Shown: piece by piece, positions 16,503-25,566 of the stretch | Position numbering within the stretch: position 1 is the first letter of the stretch | How the letters are laid out: every line of letters begins with the position of its first letter | From: Pseudomonadota bacterium | GTDB lineage: Bacteria > Chloroflexota > UBA6077 > JAJPHF01 | Direction of reading: 5' to 3' | NCBI GenBank assembly: GCA_021325365.1 | Contig: JAJPHF010000015.1 | Span: 1 to 63,851, forward strand | DNA: 63,851 bases | Program-made: the position numbers and the translations under genes | The notes under the pieces: model-generated | Told to the model about the DNA's origin: nothing | Databases searched by the model: none | The model's input: the letters and a program-made list of their open reading frames with translations, nothing else

Positions 16503-16688
16503 CGGCCTTCCCTCTCGCGACGTATCTGCTATGGTACAACAGCCCGGTGCCCTGGACCTAGCGAGCGCCGCGGCATGCCGCGCCCTGACCCGCCGCTTCG
16601 ACGACACACTCCACCCAGCGGGACAGGGGAGCGGTTAGCATGCCCTACTCAGCGCCCGGGCGTACCCGCGCCGCCAAGGAGCAATGCA

Positions 16689-17351
16689 ATGAGCGCGAAT
16701 GACTGGCGCGAGCGCCTGCTCGCCCTCGACACTGGCCTAGTCTCCGATGCCCTCGACCGCCTGACGCTCAAGGGCGCCACGTTCGGCATCCGGCCGGTGT
16801 TCCCCAGCCGCAAGATCGCCGGCCGCGTGCAGACCGTCCATACCACGCCGGCCGGGCGCACCGCCTCGCAGCACCACCTCGGCATGCGCGCGATCGCCGC
16901 GGCCGAGGCGGGGGACGTGATCGTGGTGGACAGCGGTGGTCGCAGCGACGTGTCGAGCTGGGGCGACATCCTGTCCACGGCGTCGAAGCTAAAGGGCCTG
17001 AGCGGCGTGGTCGTGGACGGCGCCTGCCGCGACGTGGACGGCTGCCAGGCGGTCGGCTTCCCCGTCTACGCACGCGGCGTGGTGCCCATGACCGCTCGCA
17101 ACCGCATCGTCGAGGACGCCTTCAACGTGCCCGTCCAGTGCGGCGGCGTGGCCGTGCATCCCGGCGACTGGCTCATCGCCGACGGCTCGGGCGTCGTCTT
17201 CATCCCGCAAGACCGCGTCGAGGAAGTGCTCGGCGTGGCCGAGGAGCTGGCCGCCGCCGAGCAGAAGATGCTCGCCTCCCTGCAAGAGGGCGTGGGCGTC
17301 CTGCAAGTCGACCAACAGTCGGGCTACGAGCAGATGCTCAAGCGCGACTAG
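16689..17351 (+). CDS. RraA-family protein, HMG/CHMG-aldolase-like
   Basis: A 220-residue protein of the RraA / 4-hydroxy-4-methyl-2-oxoglutarate aldolase superfamily. WGDILSTASKLKGLSGVVVDG followed by ACRDVDG holds the Arg-Asp pair that binds the carboxylate and divalent metal in these aldolases. Class II HMG/CHMG aldolases perform the last step of protocatechuate 4,5-cleavage, which fits the LigB-type dioxygenase at 3990. RraA itself, an RNase E inhibitor, has the same fold, so function needs testing. The start follows AAGGAG; an ATG five bases upstream opens a two-codon ORF only. Confidence 0.75.
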   Translation: MSANDWRERLLALDTGLVSDALDRLTLKGATFGIRPVFPSRKIAGRVQTVHTTPAGRTASQHHLGMRAIAAAEAGDVIVVDSGGRSDVSSWGDILSTASKLKGLSGVVVDGACRDVDGCQAVGFPVYARGVVPMTARNRIVEDAFNVPVQCGGVAVHPGDWLIADGSGVVFIPQDRVEEVLGVAEELAAAEQKMLASLQEGVGVLQVDQQSGYEQMLKRD

Positions 17352-17361
17352 GGATCTTGGC

Positions 17362-18345
17362 TTACGCATGGGCCGCGACGCGCTGGAGCAGGCCGACGCG
17401 CTCCAGGTCGGCGCGCAGCTCGTCGCGCTCCGCGTCGGTGATCGGCACGAGCGGTGCGCGCACTGGTCCGCCCGCCATGCTCAGCAGCTCGCACCACGCC
17501 TTGATGTAAGCGTTGGGCATCGTCCGGTCCCGCTGCCACTTCTGCGTCAGCCACTTGTCGTACACCGCGCGGGCCGGATCGAGCGACGCCGCGATCGCCT
17601 GCGCCTTCGCGTACTCGCCGCCCAGCCCCAGCGCCGTGTACTGGTGGATCGGCAGGTAGCCCGGCGTCTGCAGCAGATACGGCGCCGGCGACGACATGTG
17701 GACCTGCTGGCCGTGGTCGCGCATCAGCGTGAGCCAGTCCGCCTCCGATGGGTGGCTTAGCACGATGCGGTCGCCGCACAGCCGCTGCACCGCCAGGTAG
17801 TGCTCCATCGACCGGCCCAGCTTGATGCCGCAGACGTTCTCCAGCCCCGCGATGCGCGCGGTGAGCTCCGGCGAGAAGCTGTACGCCGAGTACCCCGTGT
17901 CGAACATCCAGATGCCGATGTCCACCCGGGCGGCGACGTAGGCGAACCAGTCGTAGATGCCCGCCTCGCTGGCGACCGGGAAGTACGGGTTGATGAACAC
18001 CACGAAGTCGGCGCCCACCGCCTCGGCGTGGCGCGTCAGATCGATCGTCTCGCGGGCCGAGTGGTGCGCCGTGTGCGCGATCACGCGGCACCTGCCGTGC
18101 GCCTCCTCGCAGACGATCTCTACCACGCGCCGGCGCTCCGCGCCGGTCAGCGCCCAGAACTCGCCCATCGTGCCCGTGCAGAACACGCCCTCGACGCGCA
18201 GCCCGTCCGTGACGTGGCGCATGTTGTGCCGCAGGCCCGCCTCGTCCAGGTCGCCGTCGGGCGTGAACGGCGTCGTGATCGCCGTCCACACGCCGTGAAA
18301 CTGCGCTCGCGCAGCATCCTTGGCCTCCGCCTTCCGGTAGTCCAT
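17362..18345 (-). CDS. DapA/N-acetylneuraminate-lyase family aldolase
   Basis: A 327-residue TIM-barrel class I aldolase. The GTMGEF motif (residues 58-63) and the Schiff-base lysine K175 in CGIKLGRS identify the family. The tyrosine normally found 28 residues before that lysine is not there; the segment reads GIWMFDTGYS, so the proton-relay residue is shifted or absent. It is therefore unlikely to be true dihydrodipicolinate synthase. Relatives act on 2-keto acids such as hydratase-aldolase products of aromatic breakdown. It converges on the RraA-like gene (10-bp gap). The start has GGGAGCGGGCG directly upstream. Confidence 0.8.
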   Translation of the reverse strand: MDYRKAEAKDAARAQFHGVWTAITTPFTPDGDLDEAGLRHNMRHVTDGLRVEGVFCTGTMGEFWALTGAERRRVVEIVCEEAHGRCRVIAHTAHHSARETIDLTRHAEAVGADFVVFINPYFPVASEAGIYDWFAYVAARVDIGIWMFDTGYSAYSFSPELTARIAGLENVCGIKLGRSMEHYLAVQRLCGDRIVLSHPSEADWLTLMRDHGQQVHMSSPAPYLLQTPGYLPIHQYTALGLGGEYAKAQAIAASLDPARAVYDKWLTQKWQRDRTMPNAYIKAWCELLSMAGGPVRAPLVPITDAERDELRADLERVGLLQRVAAHA

Positions 18346-18417
18346 CGCCCGCTCCCTTCCGCGCCGCCGTACCGGCGTCCGCTAGCCCAGCCGCCGCGGA
18401 CGCCTACTGGGCCTGCC

Positions 18418-19599
18418 CTACACCGTCGCCTCGCGGGGCTCGCCCACGATCACGCCCTGCCGCGGCTTGCCGCGCACCAGCACGTCGACCAGCCAGTCGC
18501 CGATGTAGTCGTGGGCTAGCTGGCGGTTGTCGTTCTGGCAATGGGCCGCGCCGCCCTCCGCGGCCGTGAAGACTTTCAGCTCTTTCTGGGCGGAGCCCGC
18601 TGCCTCGTACATGCGGTGCGCGTCGTCCACCGAGATCTGCGCGTCGTCCTGGCCGTGCAGCACGAGCAGCGGGCAGCGGATCTGGTGCGCCACCTCGTCC
18701 AGGTGCCAGGGGTCGAGCTTCGCGGCCACGTCGTCGAAGTCCCGCGCGCCCATCACGAACAGCGCGTGCGCCTGCGGCGTGGGCACTGGCCCGTGCGCGC
18801 TGCTGCGTCGCACCGACCACACCTTGCGGTAGTCCCACACGGCGCCCCAGGCCACGGCGCCCGCCAGCCGGTGCTCGAACGCCGCCACGCGCCCCGCCCG
18901 GTAGCCGCCCAGGCTCGCGCCCACCACGGCGATGCGGCGCGCGTCCATGTCGGGTCGGCCGGCCAGGTAGTCGAACGCCGCCGTCCCCGGCACCTCGTAG
19001 TCGTAGCGGTTTACCATGCCGCGGAACAGCACCGCCTCGCCGATGCCCGGCCCGTCGCAGAGGAGGGTGTGAAAGCCGCGCGGCGCGAGCGCCTGGGCCA
19101 GCTCGATGCCCTGCTCCTTCGTGCTGTCCCAGCCCGGCAGATAGAATGCAGCGGGTTTCGGCCCCAACCCGCCCGTCGCCGCGGGCACGAACCAGGCTGG
19201 GAAGGTCGTCCCCTCGTAGGGCACCTCGACGCGCTCGACTGGCGGCTCGCACAGCGCGGCGTAGCGCCCGAAGGCGTCCAGCGAGCGCGTGTGGGTCTCG
19301 CGGCGGCGCGGGTCGGCGTGCTCCATGAAGGGGATCGCCCACTGGAGGTAGCAGGACGCGCGCAAGAAGGTCTCCCGCGCGCTCAGCGGGTGGGCGTCGG
19401 CCGCCTGCCGCTCGGCGCGCGTGTAAAGCTGGTCGCCCAGGTGACGCCACGCGCCGTACCAGGCCTCGGCGTCGTAGCTGGCCGCGGCCTCCTGGAGCGC
19501 TTCCACGACCTGCAACACCTCGCCCGGGTTCGCACCCGTGAACAGCGCCCGCAGCACCGCCTGCGACCACATGTAGTTGTCGGCAAAGAAGTAGTACAT
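18418..19599 (-). CDS. Alpha/beta hydrolase, 2,6-dihydroxypseudooxynicotine-hydrolase/FrsA-like
   Basis: A 393-residue protein with an N-terminal helical part (MYYFFADNYMWSQAVLRAL) and a C-terminal alpha/beta-hydrolase domain. The nucleophile elbow is GASLGGY, the acid lies in HGQDDAQI and the His in GGAAHCQND. This layout matches 2,6-dihydroxypseudooxynicotine hydrolase, a C-C bond hydrolase from nicotine breakdown, and FrsA-like esterases. The start follows GGAAGGGGAGA. It lies 72 bp upstream of the aldolase gene in the same direction. A role in cleaving a C-C or ester bond in the local pathway is plausible but inferred. Confidence 0.78.
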   Translation of the reverse strand: MYYFFADNYMWSQAVLRALFTGANPGEVLQVVEALQEAAASYDAEAWYGAWRHLGDQLYTRAERQAADAHPLSARETFLRASCYLQWAIPFMEHADPRRRETHTRSLDAFGRYAALCEPPVERVEVPYEGTTFPAWFVPAATGGLGPKPAAFYLPGWDSTKEQGIELAQALAPRGFHTLLCDGPGIGEAVLFRGMVNRYDYEVPGTAAFDYLAGRPDMDARRIAVVGASLGGYRAGRVAAFEHRLAGAVAWGAVWDYRKVWSVRRSSAHGPVPTPQAHALFVMGARDFDDVAAKLDPWHLDEVAHQIRCPLLVLHGQDDAQISVDDAHRMYEAAGSAQKELKVFTAAEGGAAHCQNDNRQLAHDYIGDWLVDVLVRGKPRQGVIVGEPREATV

Positions 19600-20069
19600 A
19601 GACGGTATCTCCCCTTCCGGTGGCCGGAGTGTAGCCCCGCGCTCGTCGGCGGGGCAACCGCCCCGCCGCCCAAGGCGACCGGACACCGCTGCAGCGCGCG
19701 GTAGCGGCGCACTCGATCGCGCCGGCGGACCCGCCGGCGGGCGCGCAAGTTAAGCCGAGGAACGGTCAAACGATGCTCCTTTACCGGGTGGTTAACTGCT
19801 AGGCCGGGCGCGGGTCTGCGCGCGCTGGTCGGGCGCGGAAGGTCGCATCGTTTACCCCGTACGATACTCCCCCGGCCGCTCCGCCGCGGGCCGGGCCGGC
19901 GGGGCGAGGCCCCGGGCATGGGCGCAGGTGGCGGGCGCGGGGGAGGCGTGTACGGCGTAAGATTGGCGACCACGTCGCGCGAGCTAGCGGGCGCTCTCCG
20001 GCGCGCCTCGCGGCCTCTCTACTATGAACGCATTGGCGAGGGGCGGTCGTCCGGCGAGGAGGGATGCCC

Positions 20070-20271
20070 AGTTCGGTCCGGCGGTTGGGTTAGCGAGGCG
20101 CGCCCTCACTCCGACCCTCCCCCAGGGGGAGAGGGGGAGGGACGAGGGGCGGGCTCTCGCCCCCCTGCCTCCCTCTCCCCTAGGAGAGGGGGTGGACGAG
20201 GGGACGCGCGCGCTCTCCCGCCCTCTCCCCCTACGAGAGCGCGTACGGGAACGCCCGCGCCGGATTCGATA
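20070..20271. mobile_element. MITE-like element, long copy
   Basis: About 200 bp. The right end GGAACGCC...CCGGATTCGATA and the left part TTCGGTCCGG...GAGGCG.GCCCTCAC match the 100-bp element at 32732-32831. The middle is expanded by G- and C-run hairpins (CCCCAGGGGGAGAGGGGG and CTCTCCCCTAGGAGAG). No coding capacity. Boundaries are approximate because no target duplication was found here. Confidence 0.5.
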
Positions 20272-20407
20272 TGACGCCGGGCCAGGTAGCGACCGGGCGG
20301 GGGGCAGCAAGCAGCGCCCCTACCGAGTACCAGGTTGGCCGGGGGAGTCGTCCGGCACGGCGGGCGGGGACGGGAGCGATTTTCATGATGTGTGAGCAAC
20401 CGCGGCT

Positions 20408-20584
20408 ACCGGGCGGCAGGGGACGAGCCCTGGCCCTACGTTGGTCGCCGGACGCCGAGATAGGCGACAGCTGCCTCCCGGCCGGGCGGCAGGAGACGAG
20501 CCCCGGCCCTACGACGGGTACGCTAGAGCGGTCGGTATCAGCAGACCCGGCCGGGCGGCAGGGGACGAGCCCCGGCCCTACGAC
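20408..20584. repeat. Three spaced copies of a GGCAGGGGACGAGCCC repeat
   Basis: Copies at 20408-20440, 20482-20514 and 20551-20584 share CCGGGCGGCAGG.GACGAGC followed by CC.GGCCCTACG. A shorter relative lies at 40234-40260. The spacing is irregular (about 70 bp), so this is not a CRISPR array. Confidence 0.75.
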
Positions 20585-20799
20585 GCGGGCGCCATTTGGT
20601 GGCCCCATCCGGCCCGTGGGCTGTATGGCGACGCGGGGCAACCCTGCCCTGCGAGGCGGCCACCGCACCGCGAGCGGCCTAGTGGCCGCGAGAACCGCTC
20701 TCGCTGGTCGATCCTCACAGGGATTGGGGATGGGATGGTCGGCCTCCCCCGGCACAGGCCTTGCCAGTCGGGAGCAGAACCAGGTCGCGGAGCAGCACT

Positions 20800-23265
20800 G
20801 TGCGAGACGAGACGTATTTCCGGCAGTTCGTGGTGCCCCGGGCCAGCGGCCAGGCGTACGAGGCGCTCGGCCGGGCGACGATCGGCGAGGAAGGCCCGGC
20901 CGGGCTGCGCCTGCACGTCGGCGCGGCGACCGTCGAGGTGACGGCGCTCGCGGCCGATCTGCTCCGCGTGGGCCTGTTCGCCGACGGGCGGCCGGTCGAG
21001 TACCGCTCGGAAGCCGTCGTCAAGAGCGACTGGCCGGCGAGCGGCGGCACCGTCGTGACGCGGGACGGCGCGGTCCACATCGCGACGAGCGCGGCGCGCG
21101 CCGTCGTGCGTCTGGACCCGCTGCGCATCCACTTCGAGGACGCCGCCGGCCGCCGCTTTGCCGAGGACGATCCCGAGCTGGGCATGGGCACCCTGCCGCT
21201 CCTGCCCAGCGGCAGCCGCCTGGTGGACCCGCTCGGGCCGCCGACCCGCGTCTACAAGCGGCGCCCCCCCACCGAGCACTACTTCGGCTGCGGCGAGCGC
21301 ACGGGCGGGCTCGACAAGACCGACTCGCACCAGGTCTTCTGGAACAGCGACCCGCCGAACGAGCACACGGCGTCGCTGAACAACCTGTACATCTCCATCC
21401 CCTTCGTGCTGGCGCTGGACCGCGGCGCCGCCTGGGGCCTGTTCCTCGACAATCCGGGCCGCGTCGAGTTCGACCTGGCGCGCGAGCGCGCCGACCGCTC
21501 GTGGTTCGGCGCCGACTGCGGCGCCCTGGTGTACTACGTCTTCGCCGGCCCCACGCCGGCCGCCGTGCTGGACCGCTACACCGAGCTGACAGGGCGCACG
21601 CCGCTGCCGCCGCTCTGGGCGCTCGGCAACCACCAGAGCCGCTGGGGCTACAAGACCGCCGATCAGGTGCGCGCCATCGCCCGCGAGTTCCGCAGCCGCG
21701 ACATCCCGTGCGACGCGCTGTACCTCGACATCGACTACATGGACGGCTACCGCGTGTTCACCTGGGACCGCGAGCGCTTCCCCGATCCGGCGGGCCTGAT
21801 CGCGGACCTGCGCGAGCAGGGCTTCCGCGTGGTGACGATAGTCGATCCGGGCGTGAAGGTGGACGAGGGCTACGCCGTGTACCGCGCGGGCCGCGAGGCC
21901 GACCTGTACTGCAAGACCAGTCTTGGCGCCGAGTACCACAACGTCGTCTGGCCGGGCACCTGCGCCTTCCCCGACTTCACGAACCCGCGGGCGCGGGCGT
22001 GGTGGGGCGAGCAGCACCGCGCGCTGCTGGACGCCGGCGTCGCCGGCATCTGGTGCGACATGGACGAGCCGACGATGTTCATCCCCACGCCGGCCACCAT
22101 GCCGCCCGACGTGGTGCAGCCGGGCGACGACACGCCGCGCCTGCACGCGCAGGTCCACAACCTCTACGGCTCGCAGATGGCACGCGCCACCCGCGAGGGC
22201 CTGGCGCGGCTGCGGCCCGAGCGGCGGCCGTTCGTCATCACCCGGGCGGGCTACGCGGGAGTGCAGCGCGATGCCCTCCACTGGACCGGCGACAACTCGT
22301 CGTGGTGGGAGCAGGTGGCGATGAGCATGCCCCAGCTACAGAACCTGGGGCTGTCGGGGCTCGCCTGGGTGGGCACCGACATCGGTGGCTACGCGGGCGA
22401 CGCGAACGGCGAGCTGCTGACCCGCTGGGTCGAGCTGGGCATCTTCCAGCCGTTCTGCCGCAACCACTCGGCGTGGAACGCCAGGCCGCAGGAGCCGTGG
22501 GCCTTTGGAGAGCCCTACGAGACGCACATCCGGAGGTTGTTGCAGCTGCGCCAGCGCCTGCTGCCGTACCTGTATAGCCTGTTCGAGGAGTGCCACCGCA
22601 GCGGGGCGCCGATACTGCGCCCGCTGCTCTTCGCCTACCCCGACGACGAGACCACCTACCACGCGGACGACGAGTTCCTGGTGGGCGACGCGCTGCTGGT
22701 GGCGCCCATCGCCCGGCCAGGCATCGCGCACCGCGCCGCCTACCTGCCGCGCGGCACGTGGTTCCACTACTGGAGCGGCGAGCGCATCGACGGCCCCGCC
22801 CACGTCCTCGCCCACGCCCCGCTCGGCCAGCCGGCGATCTACGTGCGGGCGAATCATCCGGTGCCGCTCTGGCCGACGATGCGCTACTGCGGCGAGCGCC
22901 CGCCCGACCCGCTCACGCTGCTGCTGTTCCCCGCCGAGGGTGAGAGCGCCTGGACGCTGTACGAGGACGCCGGCGAAGGCTATGAGCACGAGCGCGGCGC
23001 CTACGCCCGCACCCGCATCACATGTGCGGAGCGCGACGCCACGATCACCGTGGACCTGGCCGAGCGCGAGGGCGGGTACGCCCCGCCGCGCGAGCACGTC
23101 GAGCTAGCGGTCCGCGGCCTGGGCGGCGCCCCGCGCGCCGTTCGCGTGAACGGCGCCCCGACCGCGGGCTGGCGCTGGGCCGACGACACCGCCTGGATCA
23201 CGCTACCCGCCACGGTCGCGGCCCAGCGGGTCGAGCTCGACCGCGCCGCCGGGCGCTCGGCGTGA
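20800..23265 (+). CDS. Glycoside hydrolase family 31 (alpha-glucosidase/alpha-xylosidase type)
   Basis: An 821-residue GH31 enzyme that hydrolyses alpha-linked glycosides with retention. The N-terminal beta-sandwich is followed by the TIM barrel; the nucleophile Asp lies in WCDMDEP (codon 22057) and the acid/base Asp in HWTGDNSSWWEQ (codon 22291). The segment PPLWALGNHQSRWGYK is typical of the family. No signal peptide is seen, so it is probably cytoplasmic. The start is the GTG preceded by GGAG; a TTG 13 codons upstream is the alternative. It stands alone, apart from the catabolic genes, and is convergent with yjbQ. Confidence 0.9.
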   Translation: MRDETYFRQFVVPRASGQAYEALGRATIGEEGPAGLRLHVGAATVEVTALAADLLRVGLFADGRPVEYRSEAVVKSDWPASGGTVVTRDGAVHIATSAARAVVRLDPLRIHFEDAAGRRFAEDDPELGMGTLPLLPSGSRLVDPLGPPTRVYKRRPPTEHYFGCGERTGGLDKTDSHQVFWNSDPPNEHTASLNNLYISIPFVLALDRGAAWGLFLDNPGRVEFDLARERADRSWFGADCGALVYYVFAGPTPAAVLDRYTELTGRTPLPPLWALGNHQSRWGYKTADQVRAIAREFRSRDIPCDALYLDIDYMDGYRVFTWDRERFPDPAGLIADLREQGFRVVTIVDPGVKVDEGYAVYRAGREADLYCKTSLGAEYHNVVWPGTCAFPDFTNPRARAWWGEQHRALLDAGVAGIWCDMDEPTMFIPTPATMPPDVVQPGDDTPRLHAQVHNLYGSQMARATREGLARLRPERRPFVITRAGYAGVQRDALHWTGDNSSWWEQVAMSMPQLQNLGLSGLAWVGTDIGGYAGDANGELLTRWVELGIFQPFCRNHSAWNARPQEPWAFGEPYETHIRRLLQLRQRLLPYLYSLFEECHRSGAPILRPLLFAYPDDETTYHADDEFLVGDALLVAPIARPGIAHRAAYLPRGTWFHYWSGERIDGPAHVLAHAPLGQPAIYVRANHPVPLWPTMRYCGERPPDPLTLLLFPAEGESAWTLYEDAGEGYEHERGAYARTRITCAERDATITVDLAEREGGYAPPREHVELAVRGLGGAPRAVRVNGAPTAGWRWADDTAWITLPATVAAQRVELDRAAGRSA

Positions 23266-23344
23266 GCGATGAGGCAGCCACGGGCGCAGACCGGCGTCTC
23301 CGTGCGTCGGCCCGCTGCCGCTGGCGCGGATGGCCAGAGTGGCC

Positions 23345-23746
23345 TCAGCCGGCGAGGAAGCTGAGGCGTACCTGGCGGGTGGGGTTGTCGCGGTTGAGGT
23401 CGACCAGCACGACGTGCTGCCAGATCCCGAGCGCGGGCCGGCCGCCGAGCACGGGGATGCTCACCGAAGGGCAGAGCAGCGCGGGCAGCAGGTGGTCGGC
23501 GCCGTGGCCGGGGCTGCCGTGGCGGTGGACGTAGCGGTCGTCGCGCGGCAGCAGTCGCTCCAGCGCCGCCTCCAGGTCGGGCTCCGAGCCGGCGCCCACC
23601 TCGATGAGCGCCAGCCCCACCGTGGCGTGGGGCGCGAACACGTTCACCAGCCCGTCGCCGAACGGCCGGCAGAACGCCGCCACCGCATCCGTCAGATCGA
23701 CGATGCGCCGCCGCGACGTGTCGATCGTCAACTCTTTGCTCTGCAT
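23345..23746 (-). CDS. yjbQ: YjbQ/UPF0047 family protein
   Basis: A 133-residue protein of the YjbQ family, with NVFAPHATVGL, HGADHLLPALL and LGIWQHVVLVDLNRDNPTR, the conserved His-rich blocks of the family. YjbQ has a weak thiamine-phosphate-synthase activity; its true role is unclear. The start at 23746 is preceded by GAGG; a GTG six codons upstream is less likely. Cytoplasmic. It lies between the convergent GH31 gene and the divergent deacylase gene. Confidence 0.88.
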   Translation of the reverse strand: MQSKELTIDTSRRRIVDLTDAVAAFCRPFGDGLVNVFAPHATVGLALIEVGAGSEPDLEAALERLLPRDDRYVHRHGSPGHGADHLLPALLCPSVSIPVLGGRPALGIWQHVVLVDLNRDNPTRQVRLSFLAG

Positions 23747-23784
23747 AGCCTCATTGTAGACCACGCCGCGCGGCCGGGACCGCG

Positions 23785-23813
23785 TTGACGGGTGCCGTGG
23801 GCGCGCGTATCAT
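23785..23813 (+). promoter_or_regulatory. Sigma-70-type promoter for the deacylase operon
   Basis: TTGACG at 23785 and TATCAT at 23808 with a 17-bp spacer, about 50 bp upstream of the deacylase start. It matches the consensus well for such a GC-rich genome. Confidence 0.6.
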
Positions 23814-23865
23814 CCGAGTACCGGGTCGAGAATGCGCGTAGCGGCAGGCGAGGAGGCGCGAGAGC

Positions 23866-25563
23866 ATGGACTACGATCTGCTCATCAAGGGGGGCCGCGT
23901 CGTCGACGGCTCCGGGCTGCCGGGCTACCAGGCCGACGTGGGCGTGCGCGACGGCAAGATCGCCGAGATCGGCCGCCTGCGCGGCACCGCGGCGCGCACC
24001 ATCGACGCCGACGGGCTGGTGGTCGCGCCCGGCTTCATCGACCACCACACCCACCTCGACGCGCAGGTGCTCTGGGACCCGTACGGCACCGCCGAGCCGT
24101 GGCACGGCGTGACCACGGTCGTGATGGGCAACTGCGGCCTCACCCTCGCCCCGGCGAAGGAGTCCGACCGCGACAACATCGTGAAGAGCTTCGTGCGCGT
24201 CGAGGCCATCCCGCGCATCGCGCTGGAGGTCGGCGTGCCCTGGCGCTGGCACACCTATGGCGAGTACCTGGACGCGCTGGAGGGCCGGGTCGGCATCAAC
24301 GTCGCCGGGCTGGTCGGCCACATCGCCGTGCGCCAGTACGTGCTGGGCGAGGAGTCGGTCGAGCGCACCGCCACAGCCGACGAAGTGGCGCAGATGCAGC
24401 GGCTGGTGCGCGAGGCGCTGGAGGGCGGGGCCTTCGGCCTCTCCACCAACCGCAACGAACGGCACATGCGCGAGGACGGCAAGCCGGTCGCCAGCCGCCT
24501 GGCCGACGATGCCGAGTTGTACGCGCTCTGCGACGTCCTCGCGGAGCTGAACACGGGCGTGGTCGAGACGGTCGTCGGGCTGACCAAGCTGGAGCACCTC
24601 GCCTGGTACGACCAGCTCGCGCGACGCAGCGGCCGCCCGGTCTTGTGGCAGAGCGTGCAGCACCGCTGGGCCGCGCCGAACCTGTGGCGCGACCAGCTCG
24701 ACGGCATCGCCCCCACCTTCCGCGACGGCTACCGCGCCTTCGGCCTCGCCAGCACCGTGCCGCTGCTGCGCCGCTTCAGCCTGCAAAACGCGCAGGCGTT
24801 CGACGAGTTCCCGACCTGGAAGACGATGATGTTTCTCCCGGAGGTGGTCCGCAAGCAGGCGTTCGCGGACCCCGAGACGCGGGAGAAGCTGCGCGCCGAG
24901 ATGAACGGCACGCCGAAGGCCAGCTTCCACCGCCGCTGGGACCTGGTGAAGATCGTCGAGGTGGCGAAGCCGGAGAACCAGGTCTACGTGGGCAAGAGCC
25001 TGGCCGAGATGGCGGCGATGCGCGGTCAGGACCCGATCGACGCGTTCCTGCTGCTCTCGGTCGAGGAGGACCTCAAGACCGTCTTCGCTAGCGCCAACAC
25101 GGGCGGCGATCCCGAGGTCGTCGGCCAGATTCTCCAGAGCCCCTACGTGCTGCCCGGCGTGTCCGACGCGGGCGCGCACGTGCAGTTCGGCGTCGAGTTC
25201 GGCTACAGCACGACGTTCCTCGGCTACTGGGTGCGCGAGCGCCAGATTATGCCGCTGGAGCAGGCGGTACACAAGCTGACCTTCCAGGTGGCGGCGATCT
25301 ACGGCATCGAGGACCGCGGGCTGGTGCGGCCCGGCTACGCCGCCGACTTCGCCATCTTCGATCCCGAGACGGTGCGGCCGCACGAGGCCGAGTGGGTGCA
25401 GGACTACCCGGCCGACACCCGCCGCCTCATCCAGCGCGCGGACGGCATGCACTACACCATCGTGAACGGCCAGGTCGTATCCGAGGACGGCAAGCTGAGC
25501 GGCGCGCTGCCCGGCCAGGTGTTGCGCGGCTCGGCGTACAAGCCGGTCGCGGCGGCGGTGTAG
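23866..25563 (+). CDS. N-acyl-D-amino-acid deacylase family amidohydrolase
   Basis: A 565-residue amidohydrolase (D-aminoacylase / amidohydrolase 3 group). Metal-binding GFIDHHTHLDAQ gives H61 and H63, and MGNCGLT gives C90, a zinc ligand seen in D-aminoacylases; PGVSDAGAHVQF holds the late catalytic Asp. Family members remove acyl groups from D-amino acids or open related amides. The start follows AGGAGG. A strong promoter sits upstream and a Rieske ferredoxin gene begins 3 bp after the stop. No signal peptide. The substrate is probably an N-acyl or hydantoin-like compound imported by the nearby binding proteins. Confidence 0.88.
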   Translation: MDYDLLIKGGRVVDGSGLPGYQADVGVRDGKIAEIGRLRGTAARTIDADGLVVAPGFIDHHTHLDAQVLWDPYGTAEPWHGVTTVVMGNCGLTLAPAKESDRDNIVKSFVRVEAIPRIALEVGVPWRWHTYGEYLDALEGRVGINVAGLVGHIAVRQYVLGEESVERTATADEVAQMQRLVREALEGGAFGLSTNRNERHMREDGKPVASRLADDAELYALCDVLAELNTGVVETVVGLTKLEHLAWYDQLARRSGRPVLWQSVQHRWAAPNLWRDQLDGIAPTFRDGYRAFGLASTVPLLRRFSLQNAQAFDEFPTWKTMMFLPEVVRKQAFADPETREKLRAEMNGTPKASFHRRWDLVKIVEVAKPENQVYVGKSLAEMAAMRGQDPIDAFLLLSVEEDLKTVFASANTGGDPEVVGQILQSPYVLPGVSDAGAHVQFGVEFGYSTTFLGYWVRERQIMPLEQAVHKLTFQVAAIYGIEDRGLVRPGYAADFAIFDPETVRPHEAEWVQDYPADTRRLIQRADGMHYTIVNGQVVSEDGKLSGALPGQVLRGSAYKPVAAAV

Positions 25564-25566
25564 ACG

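Larger units (their letters stand above)
19600..20799. other. Repeat-rich 1.2-kb intergenic region
   Basis: No convincing gene is seen. It separates the divergent hydrolase and GH31 genes and must hold both promoters. Contents in order: a 9-bp hairpin near 19720-19739, a MITE-like element at about 20070-20271, and three direct copies of a GGGCGGCAGGGGACGAGCCC-type repeat at 20408, 20482 and 20551. Long open frames here show no recognisable domain and run through the repeats. Confidence 0.6.

Noticed and set aside
20408..20584. Possible small CRISPR array
   Set aside because: Only three repeats, unequal spacers, no cas genes, and a relative of the repeat occurs alone elsewhere.
20578..22281. 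567-codon open frame on the minus strand opposite the GH31 gene
   Set aside because: It is a high-GC shadow of the real gene: no domain, no ribosome-binding site, and GH31 motifs are perfect on the other strand.
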